Part shown: in pieces, positions 29,631 to 38,229 of the stretch | How the letters are laid out: each line of letters opens with the position of its first letter | Numbering within the stretch: the stretch's first letter is position 1 | Source: Rhodanobacteraceae bacterium | GTDB lineage: Bacteria > Pseudomonadota > Gammaproteobacteria > Xanthomonadales > Xanthomonadaceae | Assembly (NCBI GenBank): GCA_024233975.1 | Contig: JACKOX010000010.1 | Span: forward strand, 60,245-124,244 | Direction of reading: 5' to 3' | Length of the DNA stretch: 64,000 bases | Notes under the pieces: model-generated | What the model saw: only the letters and a program-made list of their open reading frames with translations | What the model was told of the DNA's origin: nothing | Database searches by the model: none | Made by a program: the position numbers and the translations under genes

Positions 29631-30968
29631 TCAGCCCGAGCCACCCGGAATACGCAGCTTCGCGCCGACGCGCACCATGTCGGTGCTGAGGCCGTTGGCG
29701 GTCCGCAGGGTGCCCAGGCTGACGCCATAGCTGGCGGCGATGCCGCTCAGCGTCTCGCCACGGGTGACGACGTGCTCCGCGGGGCGCTTGTCGAGCTGCG
29801 CAGCGAACCAGGTTCCCGGCGGCGGCTGGCTGCCGAAATAGCGCTTGACGCCTTCAACCACCGCCGACGCCAGCTTCTTCTGGTGACGCGGGTCGCGCAG
29901 GCGCTGCTCTTCGGCCGGGTTGCTGATGAAGGCCGTCTCGACCAGCAGCGACGGCACGTCTGGCGACCGCAGGACAACGAAATTGGCACGCTGCACCTGT
30001 CGCGAGTGCACCTTGCCCAAGCCTTTCAGGCCACCCAGCACTTCGTCGGCCACGTCCTCGGAGGCCTTCATGGTGCCGCTCTGTGACAAATCGAGCAGCA
30101 CGGCAGCCAGCGTGTCGTCACGGCTGCCCAGCTCGATACCACCGACCAGGTCAGCGCTGTTCTCGCGCTCGGCCAGCCAGCGTGCTGCCTGGCTGGTGGC
30201 GCCACGCGTCGACAAAACATAGACCGACGAACCCGCCGCCGTGCGGTTGCCAACGGCATCGGCATGGATAGATACGAACAGGTCGGCCTCGGCCTCGCGT
30301 GCCAGCTCGTAGCGCCGCGTCAGCGGGATGAAACTGTCGCCAGCTCGGGTCAGCACGGCCTTCATGCCGGGCTGCGCATCGATCTGCCGCTTCAGCTCGC
30401 GAGCGATCTGCAGGGTGACGGTCTTCTCATGCGTTCCCTTCGGCCCGATGGCACCCGGATCCTTGCCGCCGTGACCAGCATCGATCGCCACGATCAGATC
30501 ACGCTCGCCGGAAGACAGCGCCTGCTCGATGGTCTTGACTGGAACGACCCTGGCCTGCGCGGCCTTGGGATAGAGATCGATCACCAGGCGATGCCCCTGC
30601 CCGTCGGACGGCGGCAGCAGGAAGCTCTTGGCCTGGGCATCGGCATGCAGGTCGAAGACCACGCGCAGATCCCTGCCCTGGCGACCGGTACGCACGTTGC
30701 GCACCAGGCCATCGGACACGCCGTCCGCTGAAAAGCCCGCGCGCGGCCGGCTGCCATCAATATCCACGACCACGCGAGCCGGATTGTCGAGGGTAAACAG
30801 GCGGTATTCGGCGCCACTGCTCAGATCGAGCACGGCGCGGGTGTGGTCGTCACTGTCGGCGACGCGCAACGAGGAGAGGTCAGCCGCGGACGCGGAAGAC
30901 AGCAAGCCGCCCGTGAGCAGCAAACTCACCACAAAACGTGACGGCAGCGGCAGGCGGAACAGGCTCAT
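29631..30968 (-). CDS. amiC: N-acetylmuramoyl-L-alanine amidase (AmiC type) with LysM
   Basis: This periplasmic zinc amidase cleaves the lactyl-peptide bond of peptidoglycan during cell separation. From the ATG at 30968 (MSLFRLPLPSRF) the product is 445 aa. It has a Sec signal ending near ASAAD, an AMIN localisation domain (about 25-125), an Amidase_3 domain with IAIDAGHGGKDPGA and the catalytic/zinc Glu in LLVETAFISNP, and a C-terminal LysM domain (HVVTRGETLSGIAASYG). No ribosome binding site precedes the ATG. TTGCAA and TTCAAT are spaced 17 bases apart and end 7 bases before it, so a leaderless mRNA is possible. Confidence 0.93.
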   Translation of the reverse strand: MSLFRLPLPSRFVVSLLLTGGLLSSASAADLSSLRVADSDDHTRAVLDLSSGAEYRLFTLDNPARVVVDIDGSRPRAGFSADGVSDGLVRNVRTGRQGRDLRVVFDLHADAQAKSFLLPPSDGQGHRLVIDLYPKAAQARVVPVKTIEQALSSGERDLIVAIDAGHGGKDPGAIGPKGTHEKTVTLQIARELKRQIDAQPGMKAVLTRAGDSFIPLTRRYELAREAEADLFVSIHADAVGNRTAAGSSVYVLSTRGATSQAARWLAERENSADLVGGIELGSRDDTLAAVLLDLSQSGTMKASEDVADEVLGGLKGLGKVHSRQVQRANFVVLRSPDVPSLLVETAFISNPAEEQRLRDPRHQKKLASAVVEGVKRYFGSQPPPGTWFAAQLDKRPAEHVVTRGETLSGIAASYGVSLGTLRTANGLSTDMVRVGAKLRIPGGSG

Positions 30969-31108
30969 GCGACGGATTGAAGCCGATGATGCGGCGGATT
31001 GCAAGCAGTTTTTCTTTTTAAATCCGCAAGCTACAGCGACTTCCTAAAGCAGAACCGCGGAACAGTTAACAGCAACAGCAACCACGACACAAACGTAACT
31101 TTCTGATT

Positions 31109-31594
31109 TTATTTGGCAATCCCTGACAAGAGCGCGACTCCACGCGAGCTTCGGGCCTCGATTCGAAGCTCGCGGCCATCGCCATCCCGGCGCAGCGACA
31201 GCCACAGATCAGCCGGCGGCAGAGCCCCGGCGCCACGCTCAGGCCACTCGATCAGCCAAAGACGTGCGTCGCCATCATCGAGCCCGAGGAAATCCAGCTC
31301 GCCAGGATCGGCGATTCGATAGAGATCCAGATGCAGCACGCGACCAATACGCATGTCATAGGGCTCGACCAGCGTGTAGGTCGGGCTGCGCACCGCACCA
31401 TCCACGCCCAAGGCGCGTAGCAAACCGCGCGCAAAGGTCGTCTTGCCCGCACCGAGATCCCCCTCCAGCATGATCGCCACAGCGTCCGGCGCTGCCTCAT
31501 CCATCAACGCCCGCGCCAGTGCCGCACCGGCAGCGGCCGTAGCGTCGGCATCGTCCAATTGCTGTGTCCAGCTGTCCTTTTCAGCCAGCGTCAT
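31109..31594 (-). CDS. tsaE: tRNA threonylcarbamoyladenosine biosynthesis ATPase TsaE
   Basis: TsaE is the ATPase of the TsaBDE complex that makes t6A at position 37 of ANN-decoding tRNAs. The product is 161 aa. The P-loop is GDLGAGKTTFARG; the downstream RSPTYTLVEPYD and LDLYRIADPGELDFLG segments are family-typical. The ATG overlaps the nnr stop by 4 bases, as in the yjeF-yjeE pair of Escherichia coli. Confidence 0.96.
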   Translation of the reverse strand: MTLAEKDSWTQQLDDADATAAAGAALARALMDEAAPDAVAIMLEGDLGAGKTTFARGLLRALGVDGAVRSPTYTLVEPYDMRIGRVLHLDLYRIADPGELDFLGLDDGDARLWLIEWPERGAGALPPADLWLSLRRDGDGRELRIEARSSRGVALLSGIAK

Positions 31595-33123
31595 TCCATG
31601 ACTCCCTTTCCCACGCGTAGCGGATTGGCGAAATGCCGCAGCCAGGGCATCAGATCACTGGCCAGCAGTCCGCGTTGACCACCTTCGCTCGCCGCAGAAT
31701 CACCCGCCAGCGCGTGTATCAGCGCACCGGCGGACGCCGCATCGAAGGCCGACAGCCCCTGCGCCATCAGTGAAGCCACGACGCCGGTCAACGCATCGCC
31801 CATGCCACCACTGGCCATGCCCGGATTGCCGGCGTCGATCAGTCGCGTCAACTGAGCGCTTGCCGCCACCAGACTGCCAGCGCCCTTGAGGACGACCGCA
31901 GCTCGATAGCGTTCGGCAAGCGCCATGATGGTGGCAAGACGATCGCCTTCAACCTCGTCCCGGGTGGTTCCCAGCAAACGAGCGGCTTCGCCGGCATGCG
32001 GCGTGAGAACCACCGCGCGATCTGACGACCAAGCCGCCTCACCGCGTTCCGCCAGCAGATTCAGTGCGTCCGCGTCGAGCACCATTGGCCGTGAATCCGC
32101 CAACGCAAAGTCGAGGGCCGCCCTGCCCCAGTCCTTTTGCCCCAGTCCGGGACCGAGCGCGAGCACGTTGACCGTGGAGGGAATCGCAGTCAGGTCGAAG
32201 TGATCGACCCCCTTCGGCATGGCTTCAGGCCGACGAGCGAGCAATACCGGCACATGGGCATCGCGCGTCCAGGCGGTAAGGCGACCAACGCCAGTTCTCA
32301 GTGCAGCTTCCGCTGCGAGACACAGCGCACCACCCATGCCGTGATCGCCGCCAATGATCAAAGCGTGTCCGAAATCCTGCTTTCCCCCGTCCGCGGCTCG
32401 TGGTGGCAGCAACCTTGCGAGATCGGCACGCCCAAACTCCGAAGCGGCGGCTTCGATACCGTCAAAGCAGCTGACGGGCACGGCAAGTTCGTGCTGGAGG
32501 ACATCGCCGCAAAGCGCGCGACCATGTCCGGTAGCGTTGCCGGGTTTGGCGCCGATGAAGCTGATCGTCGCCTCTGCCCGCACCGCTTCGCCGGGCGCGC
32601 TCCCGCGATCAGCGTCGAGACCGGATGGCACATCCAGCGCCAGCGTCGGTGCATCACTGGCATTGATGCTGCTGATGGTCGCGGCCGCCAGCTCATCCGG
32701 CGCACGCGACAGGCCGATGCCGAACAGGCCATCGATGATCAGGTCGGGACCAAAGGTGGCCAGCTCGATGCTCAATGCATCCGAGCGTACCGGACGAACC
32801 GTCACGCCTGCCTCGCGGGCGTCGGCCTGTGCGCTGGCTGCGGCATCGCTGGCTTCGCCGCGCGGTGGCAGATGCCAGACACAGACATCGAATCCCACGG
32901 CCTGCGCCAGTCGCGCGACGACAAAAGCATCGCCACCGTTGTTTCCCGGTCCGCAGAAGACCGCCCAGCGCCGCGTCGATGGCCAGCGCCAGCGTGCATA
33001 CTCGAAGGCAGCTTCACCAGCTCGGCACATCAGTGCATAGGTATCGGGACTACCTTTCACGGTGGCACGGCGATCAACCTCGCGCAGGGCATCGCTACGG
33101 AAATAGAGGCGGCTGGGCTGCAT
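31591..33123 (-). CDS. nnr: Bifunctional NAD(P)HX epimerase/dehydratase
   Basis: This enzyme repairs hydrated NAD(P)H: the N-terminal YjeF_N domain epimerises R/S-NAD(P)HX and the C-terminal domain dehydrates it with ADP or ATP. The product is 510 aa. The epimerase motif GPGNNGGDAFVVAR is near residues 58-72. The kinase-like C-terminal domain shows LTPHAGEAARLLG and GMASGGMGDALTG with its catalytic Asp. It is divergent from queG, 73 bases apart, and translationally coupled to tsaE. Confidence 0.96.
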   Translation of the reverse strand: MQPSRLYFRSDALREVDRRATVKGSPDTYALMCRAGEAAFEYARWRWPSTRRWAVFCGPGNNGGDAFVVARLAQAVGFDVCVWHLPPRGEASDAAASAQADAREAGVTVRPVRSDALSIELATFGPDLIIDGLFGIGLSRAPDELAAATISSINASDAPTLALDVPSGLDADRGSAPGEAVRAEATISFIGAKPGNATGHGRALCGDVLQHELAVPVSCFDGIEAAASEFGRADLARLLPPRAADGGKQDFGHALIIGGDHGMGGALCLAAEAALRTGVGRLTAWTRDAHVPVLLARRPEAMPKGVDHFDLTAIPSTVNVLALGPGLGQKDWGRAALDFALADSRPMVLDADALNLLAERGEAAWSSDRAVVLTPHAGEAARLLGTTRDEVEGDRLATIMALAERYRAAVVLKGAGSLVAASAQLTRLIDAGNPGMASGGMGDALTGVVASLMAQGLSAFDAASAGALIHALAGDSAASEGGQRGLLASDLMPWLRHFANPLRVGKGVME

Positions 33124-33196
33124 CCGCGAATGTTAGCGGCTGCGGCGGCACGTGGTCAGCACCCGATGTACCGATGACGACCGGTATCCTGTCCAC

Positions 33197-34282
33197 ATGC
33201 CCGACACCCAAGCCACCGACATGACCACCCTGCGCCGCCAACTGGATGGCTGGGCGCGCGAGGCCGGCTTCCGGGCGGTGGGCGTCAGCGACATCGAACT
33301 GGGCGAGGACGAAGCGCACCTCAAGCGCTGGCTCGACGACGGTTTCCATGGCGACATGGACTACATGCAGCGTCATGGCGACAAGCGCACCCGCCCAGCC
33401 AAACTGGTGCCAGGCACGCTGCGCGTGATCTCGGCGCGCATGGACTACCTGACCGATGCCGCCACCGATTCCTGGAGCGTCATCCACGACCCCGAGCTCG
33501 GCTTCGTTTCGCGCTACGCGTTGGGCCGGGACTACCACAAGCTGCTGCGCGCCCGGTTGCAGCGACTGGCCACGCGGATCACGGAGGAAATTGGCGAGTT
33601 CGGCTATCGCGTCTTCACCGACTCCGCGCCGGTGCTGGAGAAAGCGCTGGCACGCAACGCCGGACTCGGCTGGATCGGCAAGCACAGCAACCTGATCGAC
33701 AGCCGCACCGGCTCCTGGTTTTTCCTTGGCGAGATCTACACCGATCTTCCCCTGCCCATCGATGCAGCCGCCAGCAATCATTGCGGCAGCTGCACTCGCT
33801 GCATTGACGTCTGTCCGACGCAGGCCATCGTTGCGCCCTACTCCGTGGATGCGCGACGCTGCATCTCCTACCTCACCATCGAGCTGCACGGCGCCATTCC
33901 GGAAGACCTGCGCCCGCTGATCGGCAACCGCATCTATGGATGCGATGATTGCCAGCTGGTCTGCCCCTGGAACAAGTTCGCGACGCCAACACCGGAAACC
34001 GACTTCCTGCCACGTCACGATCTGGATCGAAGCACACTGATCGATCTGTTCGCGTGGAGCGAGGATGAGTTTCTGCGCCGCACCGAAGGCAGCCCTATTC
34101 GACGTATCGGTTACGAGCGCTGGCTGCGCAACATCGCCGTCGCGATGGGAAATGCACCCCGATCCGAAGCCATCGTGAATGCGCTCGCGTCACGCCGGGA
34201 ACATCCCTCGCCACTGGTCCGGGAACACGTCGAATGGGCCCTGGCGCAGCAGCGTGGCGCTTTGGCAGACGGATTCGGTTAG
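33197..34282 (+). CDS. queG: Epoxyqueuosine reductase QueG
   Basis: QueG uses cobalamin and two [4Fe-4S] clusters to reduce epoxyqueuosine to queuosine in tRNA, the last step of the pathway. The product is 361 aa from the ATG at 33197 (MPDTQATDMTTLRRQ); the ATG at 33221 is a possible later start. Cluster ligands: CGSCTRCIDVCP and CDDCQLVCPWN. The YALGRDYHK segment is typical of the cobalamin domain. The C-terminal HEAT-like stretch ends at 34282. Confidence 0.95.
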   Translation: MPDTQATDMTTLRRQLDGWAREAGFRAVGVSDIELGEDEAHLKRWLDDGFHGDMDYMQRHGDKRTRPAKLVPGTLRVISARMDYLTDAATDSWSVIHDPELGFVSRYALGRDYHKLLRARLQRLATRITEEIGEFGYRVFTDSAPVLEKALARNAGLGWIGKHSNLIDSRTGSWFFLGEIYTDLPLPIDAAASNHCGSCTRCIDVCPTQAIVAPYSVDARRCISYLTIELHGAIPEDLRPLIGNRIYGCDDCQLVCPWNKFATPTPETDFLPRHDLDRSTLIDLFAWSEDEFLRRTEGSPIRRIGYERWLRNIAVAMGNAPRSEAIVNALASRREHPSPLVREHVEWALAQQRGALADGFG

Positions 34283-34318
34283 GCTCGGGAACAGATATCG
34301 GACAGACCGGAGAGAACC

Positions 34319-34858
34319 TTGAGTGGAACGCCCCCTGCCCGCCAGAGCGGCTCTCAGCCGCCACCCGCACCGCTGATGGGCCGCCTGGCGCCCTGGTTCG
34401 CCACCGTCTTCGGCGTCCTGCTGCTTGCCATCGGCGCACTTCTCGCCTGGGAAGGGTTTGCCTCCTTTGGCTGGCCCGAGGCGCAGGGAACGGTCAGCGG
34501 ACACCGCATCGTTCGCGAGTACCAGCACCGCTCCAACCGGCAGCCCGAGTACCACGGCGAAATCCTCTACCGCTATTCGGTCAACGGCCGACCCTACTCC
34601 GGAGACCGCTACGCCATCGGCCGCGGCTCCAACGCCACCGGCGGCTTCCCGACGCGTAGCGAAGCCTCGAAAAGTGCTGCGGAGAAATTCGCGCGCGACA
34701 GCCAGGTCGCCGTCTACTACAACCCCGACAAGCCGGCAGACGCCGTGCTGCGCCGTGGCGCCGACTGGACCACCGGTATTCCCACCCTGATGGGCCTGTT
34801 GTCGATTGCCGGCGCGGTATGGCTGTTCCGTTTCCAGGCCAGGCTGGCCAGTGGCTGA
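34319..34858 (+). CDS. DUF3592 membrane protein (first of a tandem pair)
   Basis: A 179-aa protein with two membrane segments (about 27-47 and 155-172) flanking an extracytoplasmic beta-rich DUF3592 domain (GTVSGHRIVREY, YHGEILYRYSVNGRPYSGDRY, VAVYYNPDKPADAVL). Function unknown for the family. The TTG at 34319 has a GGAGAG ribosome binding site; an ATG at 34376 would remove the Pro-rich N-terminus. The next gene starts inside its last codons. The two share layout and the Y-x-Y-D-P/N-D-P-type end of the domain but differ in sequence, suggesting an old duplication. Confidence 0.8.
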   Translation: MSGTPPARQSGSQPPPAPLMGRLAPWFATVFGVLLLAIGALLAWEGFASFGWPEAQGTVSGHRIVREYQHRSNRQPEYHGEILYRYSVNGRPYSGDRYAIGRGSNATGGFPTRSEASKSAAEKFARDSQVAVYYNPDKPADAVLRRGADWTTGIPTLMGLLSIAGAVWLFRFQARLASG

Positions 34859-35426
34859 CTACGAACCGGCGACCAGACCGCCGCTCAAGATGGTCCTGAT
34901 TCAACTGCTGATCGGCGTGGTGCTGCTCGGCTACTCGGGGTTCCTGCTGTGGCAAGCCCTGCTGCCCGACTATGCGACCACTATCGGCACCGTGGTGCAG
35001 GCAGAAAAACGCGTTTACAAGCAATCGAATCCACGACCGGACCGACTGCGCTACTTCTTCGCCTACGACTACGACTGGCAGGGAAAGTCCTACCGTTCAG
35101 ACCGCTATACCTATGGCGGACGCGACGCGATCGAGGGCGTCTGCCGCTTCAACGTGGGCGACAAGATCACCGTCTACGTCAACCGGGACTCACCCGACCA
35201 GGCCGTCGCCAAACGAGACATCTCCCACTTTGTTGTTGGGATGGCCATCCTCGGCATCTTGATCGTTCTCTATGCCCTGCTCGGCGTGGCCGCAGCGATC
35301 GGCCCGGAGGCCATTGCCCGGCGCACACCTGCGATGCTGCGGATCGGCGGCGCCGTCATCGGCCTCGGCATTCTTATCGGGCCGCTGGGCTATCTGGTCT
35401 ATGTCATGCTGACGCCGACCTGCTAG
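34851..35426 (+). CDS. DUF3592 membrane protein (second of a tandem pair)
   Basis: A 191-aa protein from a GTG at 34851 that overlaps the previous gene by 8 bases; an ATG at 34890 is an alternative. There is one membrane segment near the N-terminus (VLIQLLIGVVLLGYSGFLLW), then a DUF3592 domain (GTVVQAEKRVY, RYFFAYDYDWQGKSYRSDRY, ITVYVNRDSPDQAV) and two to three C-terminal membrane helices. Family function is unknown. It converges on the exported protein at 35448, with a 21-base gap. Confidence 0.78.
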   Translation: MADYEPATRPPLKMVLIQLLIGVVLLGYSGFLLWQALLPDYATTIGTVVQAEKRVYKQSNPRPDRLRYFFAYDYDWQGKSYRSDRYTYGGRDAIEGVCRFNVGDKITVYVNRDSPDQAVAKRDISHFVVGMAILGILIVLYALLGVAAAIGPEAIARRTPAMLRIGGAVIGLGILIGPLGYLVYVMLTPTC

Positions 35427-35447
35427 GACGGCAGTTTGGAACGACAC

Positions 35448-35867
35448 TCAGGGAACCGAGCGATAGACCTTCACTTCAAGCCGGAACGCGTCCTTCTGCT
35501 TGTTGAAGATTGTGCCAGGCTTCCACGCGGTAACGATCACGCGCTTGTCGATGTCACGCCGCGTGGCCGTCACCGAGTCCGACGTGGAGCGCTGGCGACG
35601 CTGGTCGATCGTCCAACCCTTGCCTTCCAACTCAGTCGCGCTGGCATCGATCAACGCCTCAGCGGTGGTTCCAGCAACCGGCACCGAAAACTCGACTTCC
35701 GGCAGGCCCTTTTCCTTGGCCTCATCCACCTTGGTCAGTGTCGCCGTCGACGGCACCGTCAGGTCCTCCGGCCACCAGTCAGGCAGTTCGGCCGCCAAAA
35801 CCGATAGCGAAAACAGCCCCAGCACGAATGCGCTGAGCAATTTCTCGCAAAACGTCGACATGTTCAT
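35448..35867 (-). CDS. Hypothetical exported protein
   Basis: A 139-aa protein I do not recognise. A Sec signal peptide is clear (MNMSTFCEKLLSAFVLGLF... ending near LAAE). The mature part is small and charged (WWPEDLTVPSTATLTKVDEA; GWTIDQRRQRSTSDSVTATR), with no Cys, probably periplasmic. It is a single gene, convergent with the DUF3592 pair. The 142 bases upstream hold no recognisable gene; GGAGAG sits before the ATG. Confidence 0.65.
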   Translation of the reverse strand: MNMSTFCEKLLSAFVLGLFSLSVLAAELPDWWPEDLTVPSTATLTKVDEAKEKGLPEVEFSVPVAGTTAEALIDASATELEGKGWTIDQRRQRSTSDSVTATRRDIDKRVIVTAWKPGTIFNKQKDAFRLEVKVYRSVP

Positions 35868-36009
35868 ACGACTCTCCTCCCCTCAAGCCGATGAGGCCAT
35901 CGGGAAAAGATACGGAGCAAACCGCTACCAGCAGACATCACAGCTTCGGGAGACTTGCCTCACTGGAGGGAGGCAGAAATCGACCGGCCACTCAAGAAAA
36001 ATCTAGAAA

Positions 36010-37317
36010 CTAGCGATTGCGATAGTAGTACTGCGCCAAGGCAGGGTACTCATCATTGGTTTGGCCACCAAGGATGAGGCTGCGCTGAGAGGCATCAAAC
36101 CAATTGGCGCTACGCTCTGGATAGTCGAATAGCAAATCACCGGCATAAAAAAGCGGCCCACCAATTGCGACAAGAAGCGCTCCAGACCAGATGTGTCGAC
36201 AATGCTTGAGTTCAGCAAGCAACTGCCATCCAACGGTGATGACAATGACGAAAAACACCCATGCGGCGCAAGATCGGAGTGAGTGCGGTTGGCCTTCGAT
36301 GGTCAGTGCAGAACCGAGCAGGCTCGCGCTGATCCCGCAGAGTGCGATGACAAGCAACTTGGCTTGCGGCTTGGAGAAGACATGGCGCCTTCTGAACATC
36401 CTGACGCCAACCGCGACGACAACAGCAAGAACTGGGAGAAGCGCGGCCAGTCCCAACATACCCTGAATACCGGTAGCGTGACGGAGGTTCGGATCACCCT
36501 CCACGAACAAGAACATCGGATTCAACATGCCAAAGAAATTTTCAAGTACTTGCCACACGCCACGGAAGAACGACATGTAATGGAAGACACTAAGCGCCTG
36601 ACTGCGCCAAAGAACATCCGGCTGCAGCATGAACTGCGCCAAGGGCATCGACACGGCGGCTGCAGCGCAGCAGGTCACTATGAGTGTCCATCTGGAAATG
36701 TGCTTGCCAATGAGCAAGTAGCCATAACCAAGAATGAACAGGAGCGGCGCACCAACTCGCATTGGTGGATACAGGTAGGCGAGCCCGACCAACGCCAGTG
36801 GCAACACAACAATGGCGGCAATACGTCCACCATCGTCTTTGTGCAGCGCCAGAACTGAAAACGCCCACAGGGCGAGCGCCATGACAAGCGGAACAAGTGC
36901 CGGATCCCATGCCAGGCTGCTCTGCAGCCATGCCCATGGCAGCGTCAGACCAACAACCGTCGCGGTAACACCTGCATTGCCCCCAAGCCAAAGACGAATG
37001 GTGTGACCGAGCAAGAAAGCTGTGGTGATGCCGGCAAACATCGAAAAACTTCGCAGCGCCAACTCACTGACACCAAATAGCGCCGACCACGCTACCACCG
37101 GATACAGATAGACAGGCGTGGTATACCCCCCGCCCAGAGAGGCGGAGAAGAGCGGCCAGGCTTGGCCATGGGCGTTGGTACCATGCTGGAGCATGCTGAC
37201 GACATGCGCACCCGTGGCGGCTTCGTCGCTGAAAAACCCCGGCGGCGTTACGACCAGCAGGGCAAAATGCAGCGCCACCAGAAAGGCAATGCCGAGACCG
37301 ATCACAAGTTTCTTCAT
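36010..37317 (-). CDS. Multi-spanning membrane glycosyltransferase-like protein (GT-C/GT39-like)
   Basis: 435 aa from the ATG at 37317 (MKKLVIGLGIAFL), with about ten to eleven hydrophobic segments. The first periplasmic loop carries GFFSDEAATGAHV, an acidic Asp-Glu motif typical of GT-C polyprenyl-phosphate-sugar transferases such as ArnT/PMT relatives. Middle segments (SLAWDPALVPLVMALALW) also resemble that group. It is a single gene just past the 3' side of tRNA-Arg. Its base composition is visibly less G+C-rich than its neighbours, so recent acquisition is likely. The sugar substrate cannot be told. The 174-base region between it and the tRNA holds only the tRNA terminator. Confidence 0.65.
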   Translation of the reverse strand: MKKLVIGLGIAFLVALHFALLVVTPPGFFSDEAATGAHVVSMLQHGTNAHGQAWPLFSASLGGGYTTPVYLYPVVAWSALFGVSELALRSFSMFAGITTAFLLGHTIRLWLGGNAGVTATVVGLTLPWAWLQSSLAWDPALVPLVMALALWAFSVLALHKDDGGRIAAIVVLPLALVGLAYLYPPMRVGAPLLFILGYGYLLIGKHISRWTLIVTCCAAAAVSMPLAQFMLQPDVLWRSQALSVFHYMSFFRGVWQVLENFFGMLNPMFLFVEGDPNLRHATGIQGMLGLAALLPVLAVVVAVGVRMFRRRHVFSKPQAKLLVIALCGISASLLGSALTIEGQPHSLRSCAAWVFFVIVITVGWQLLAELKHCRHIWSGALLVAIGGPLFYAGDLLFDYPERSANWFDASQRSLILGGQTNDEYPALAQYYYRNR

Positions 37318-37517
37318 GCCAGCAACGCACCATTCTTGCTTGTAGAAACCAGGTCCCAAGCCAGCCTCCAAGCTGATGCACGACAAACCAGAAGAAGACT
37401 AGCCTGTGAGGCGACGCGAAGAAACCTCCGATTGACTCGAAAACCACCCATCCGGACGCTGCAGAGGGATGCTTCGCAGAACCTGTCTTGGAGCCCATTC
37501 CTGCATCGGAAAACAAA

Positions 37518-37546
37518 AACGCCAGCGACGGTAAGTCACTGGCGTT
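37518..37546 (-). terminator. Rho-independent terminator after tRNA-Arg
   Basis: On the minus strand AACGCCAG and CTGGCGTT form the stem, with a partly paired interior, followed by TTTTTGTTTT. It starts 15 bases past the tRNA 3' end. Confidence 0.75.
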
Positions 37547-37560
37547 CTTGATGTTTCGTA

Positions 37561-37637
37561 TGGCGCGCCCGGAAGGATTCGAACCTCCGACCGCCTGGTT
37601 CGTAGCCAGGTACTCTATCCAGCTGAGCTACGGGCGC
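37561..37637 (-). tRNA. tRNA-Arg (ACG)
   Basis: A 77-base cloverleaf with encoded CCA. The acceptor stem GCGCCCG/CGGGCGC is perfect. The anticodon loop CTACGAA gives ACG, read as ICG after deamination, for CGN codons. It is part of the csrA-tRNA-Ser-tRNA-Arg cluster. Confidence 0.95.
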
Positions 37638-37647
37638 GAAGCAGCAC

Positions 37648-37676
37648 ATTATGCGGATGACCCATGCAGTCGTCAA
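37648..37676 (-). promoter_or_regulatory. Sigma-70 promoter of tRNA-Arg
   Basis: TTGACG (37676-37671) and CATAAT (37653-37648) are separated by 17 bases on the minus strand. The predicted start is just before the tRNA 5' end. It is the best consensus match in the window. Confidence 0.75.
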
Positions 37677-37801
37677 CACCTAGAGGCGAAATAATCGAAA
37701 CATGATCATTGCGCCCTGCCATCCAGCGAACACCGGCGGGTGCCGCGAGCTGACCTCGAAACGACGGGAACCACATCACCGCAATCCATCGGATACAAAA
37801 A

Positions 37802-37821
37802 CGCCGCCCGATTGGGCGGCG
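37802..37821 (-). terminator. Rho-independent terminator after tRNA-Ser
   Basis: A perfect 8-bp G+C stem (CGCCGCCC/GGGCGGCG) with a 4-base loop is followed on the minus strand by TTTTTG. It lies 9 bases past the tRNA 3' end. Confidence 0.8.
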
Positions 37822-37830
37822 CCTTGTATC

Positions 37831-37923
37831 TGGCGGAGAGTGAGGGATTCGAACCCTCGATAAGGCTATTAACCCTATACTCCCTTAGCAGGGGAGCCCC
37901 TTCAGCCACTCGGGCAACTCTCC
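37831..37923 (-). tRNA. tRNA-Ser (GCU)
   Basis: A 93-base class II tRNA with a long variable arm and encoded CCA. The acceptor stem GGAGAGT pairs with ACTCTCC. The anticodon loop CTGCTAA gives GCT, reading AGC/AGU. It lies between csrA and tRNA-Arg, the usual gammaproteobacterial order. Confidence 0.95.
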
Positions 37924-37956
37924 AGAATTGGCTGCCGCAGCAACGGCAGGCGCGCA

Positions 37957-37985
37957 AGGATAGCGATTCGTCGCCCCGGGGTAAA
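37957..37985 (-). promoter_or_regulatory. Sigma-70 promoter of tRNA-Ser
   Basis: TTTACC (37985-37980) and TATCCT (37962-37957) are spaced 17 bases on the minus strand, in the gap between csrA and tRNA-Ser. Confidence 0.5.
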
Positions 37986-38016
37986 CCCACGCGACGTCCA
38001 GACCCGCTCCAGACGC

Positions 38017-38229
38017 TCAGCTCTTGTCGCTATCGGCCGCAGGTGCCTCTACCGGGCTACCGTCGCCTTCGTGCTGGATTCGCTGGAAGATTTCCTCGCG
38101 ATGCACGGCAACGTCGCGCGGCGCGTTGATGCCCAGGCGAACCTGGTTGCCCTTCACGCCAAGCACGGTCACGGTGATCTGATCACCGACCATCAGTGTT
38201 TCGCCGACCCGGCGGGTCAGAATCAACAT
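38017..38229 (-). CDS. csrA: Carbon storage regulator CsrA/RsmA
   Basis: CsrA is a dimeric RNA-binding protein that recognises GGA motifs in mRNA leaders and represses or stabilises target mRNAs. The product is 70 aa from the ATG at 38229 (MLILTRRVGETLMVGD), with the core GVKGNQVRLGINAPRDVAVHREEI intact, including the RNA-contacting Leu4/Arg6/Arg7 and Arg44 region. It has a Pro/Ala/Asp-rich tail. The strong AAGGAGG ribosome binding site is itself a possible CsrA site. It lies downstream of alaS on the same strand. Confidence 0.97.
   Translation of the reverse strand: MLILTRRVGETLMVGDQITVTVLGVKGNQVRLGINAPRDVAVHREEIFQRIQHEGDGSPVEAPAADSDKS

Noticed and set aside
31168..31500. Several 60-80 aa plus-strand frames over tsaE
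   Set aside because: They are shadows of tsaE, which has a P-loop and the normal operon overlap with nnr.
36010..37637. Integrative element at tRNA-Arg
   Set aside because: Composition hints at transfer, but I found no integrase, no direct repeat of the tRNA 3' end and only one gene, so no element is called.
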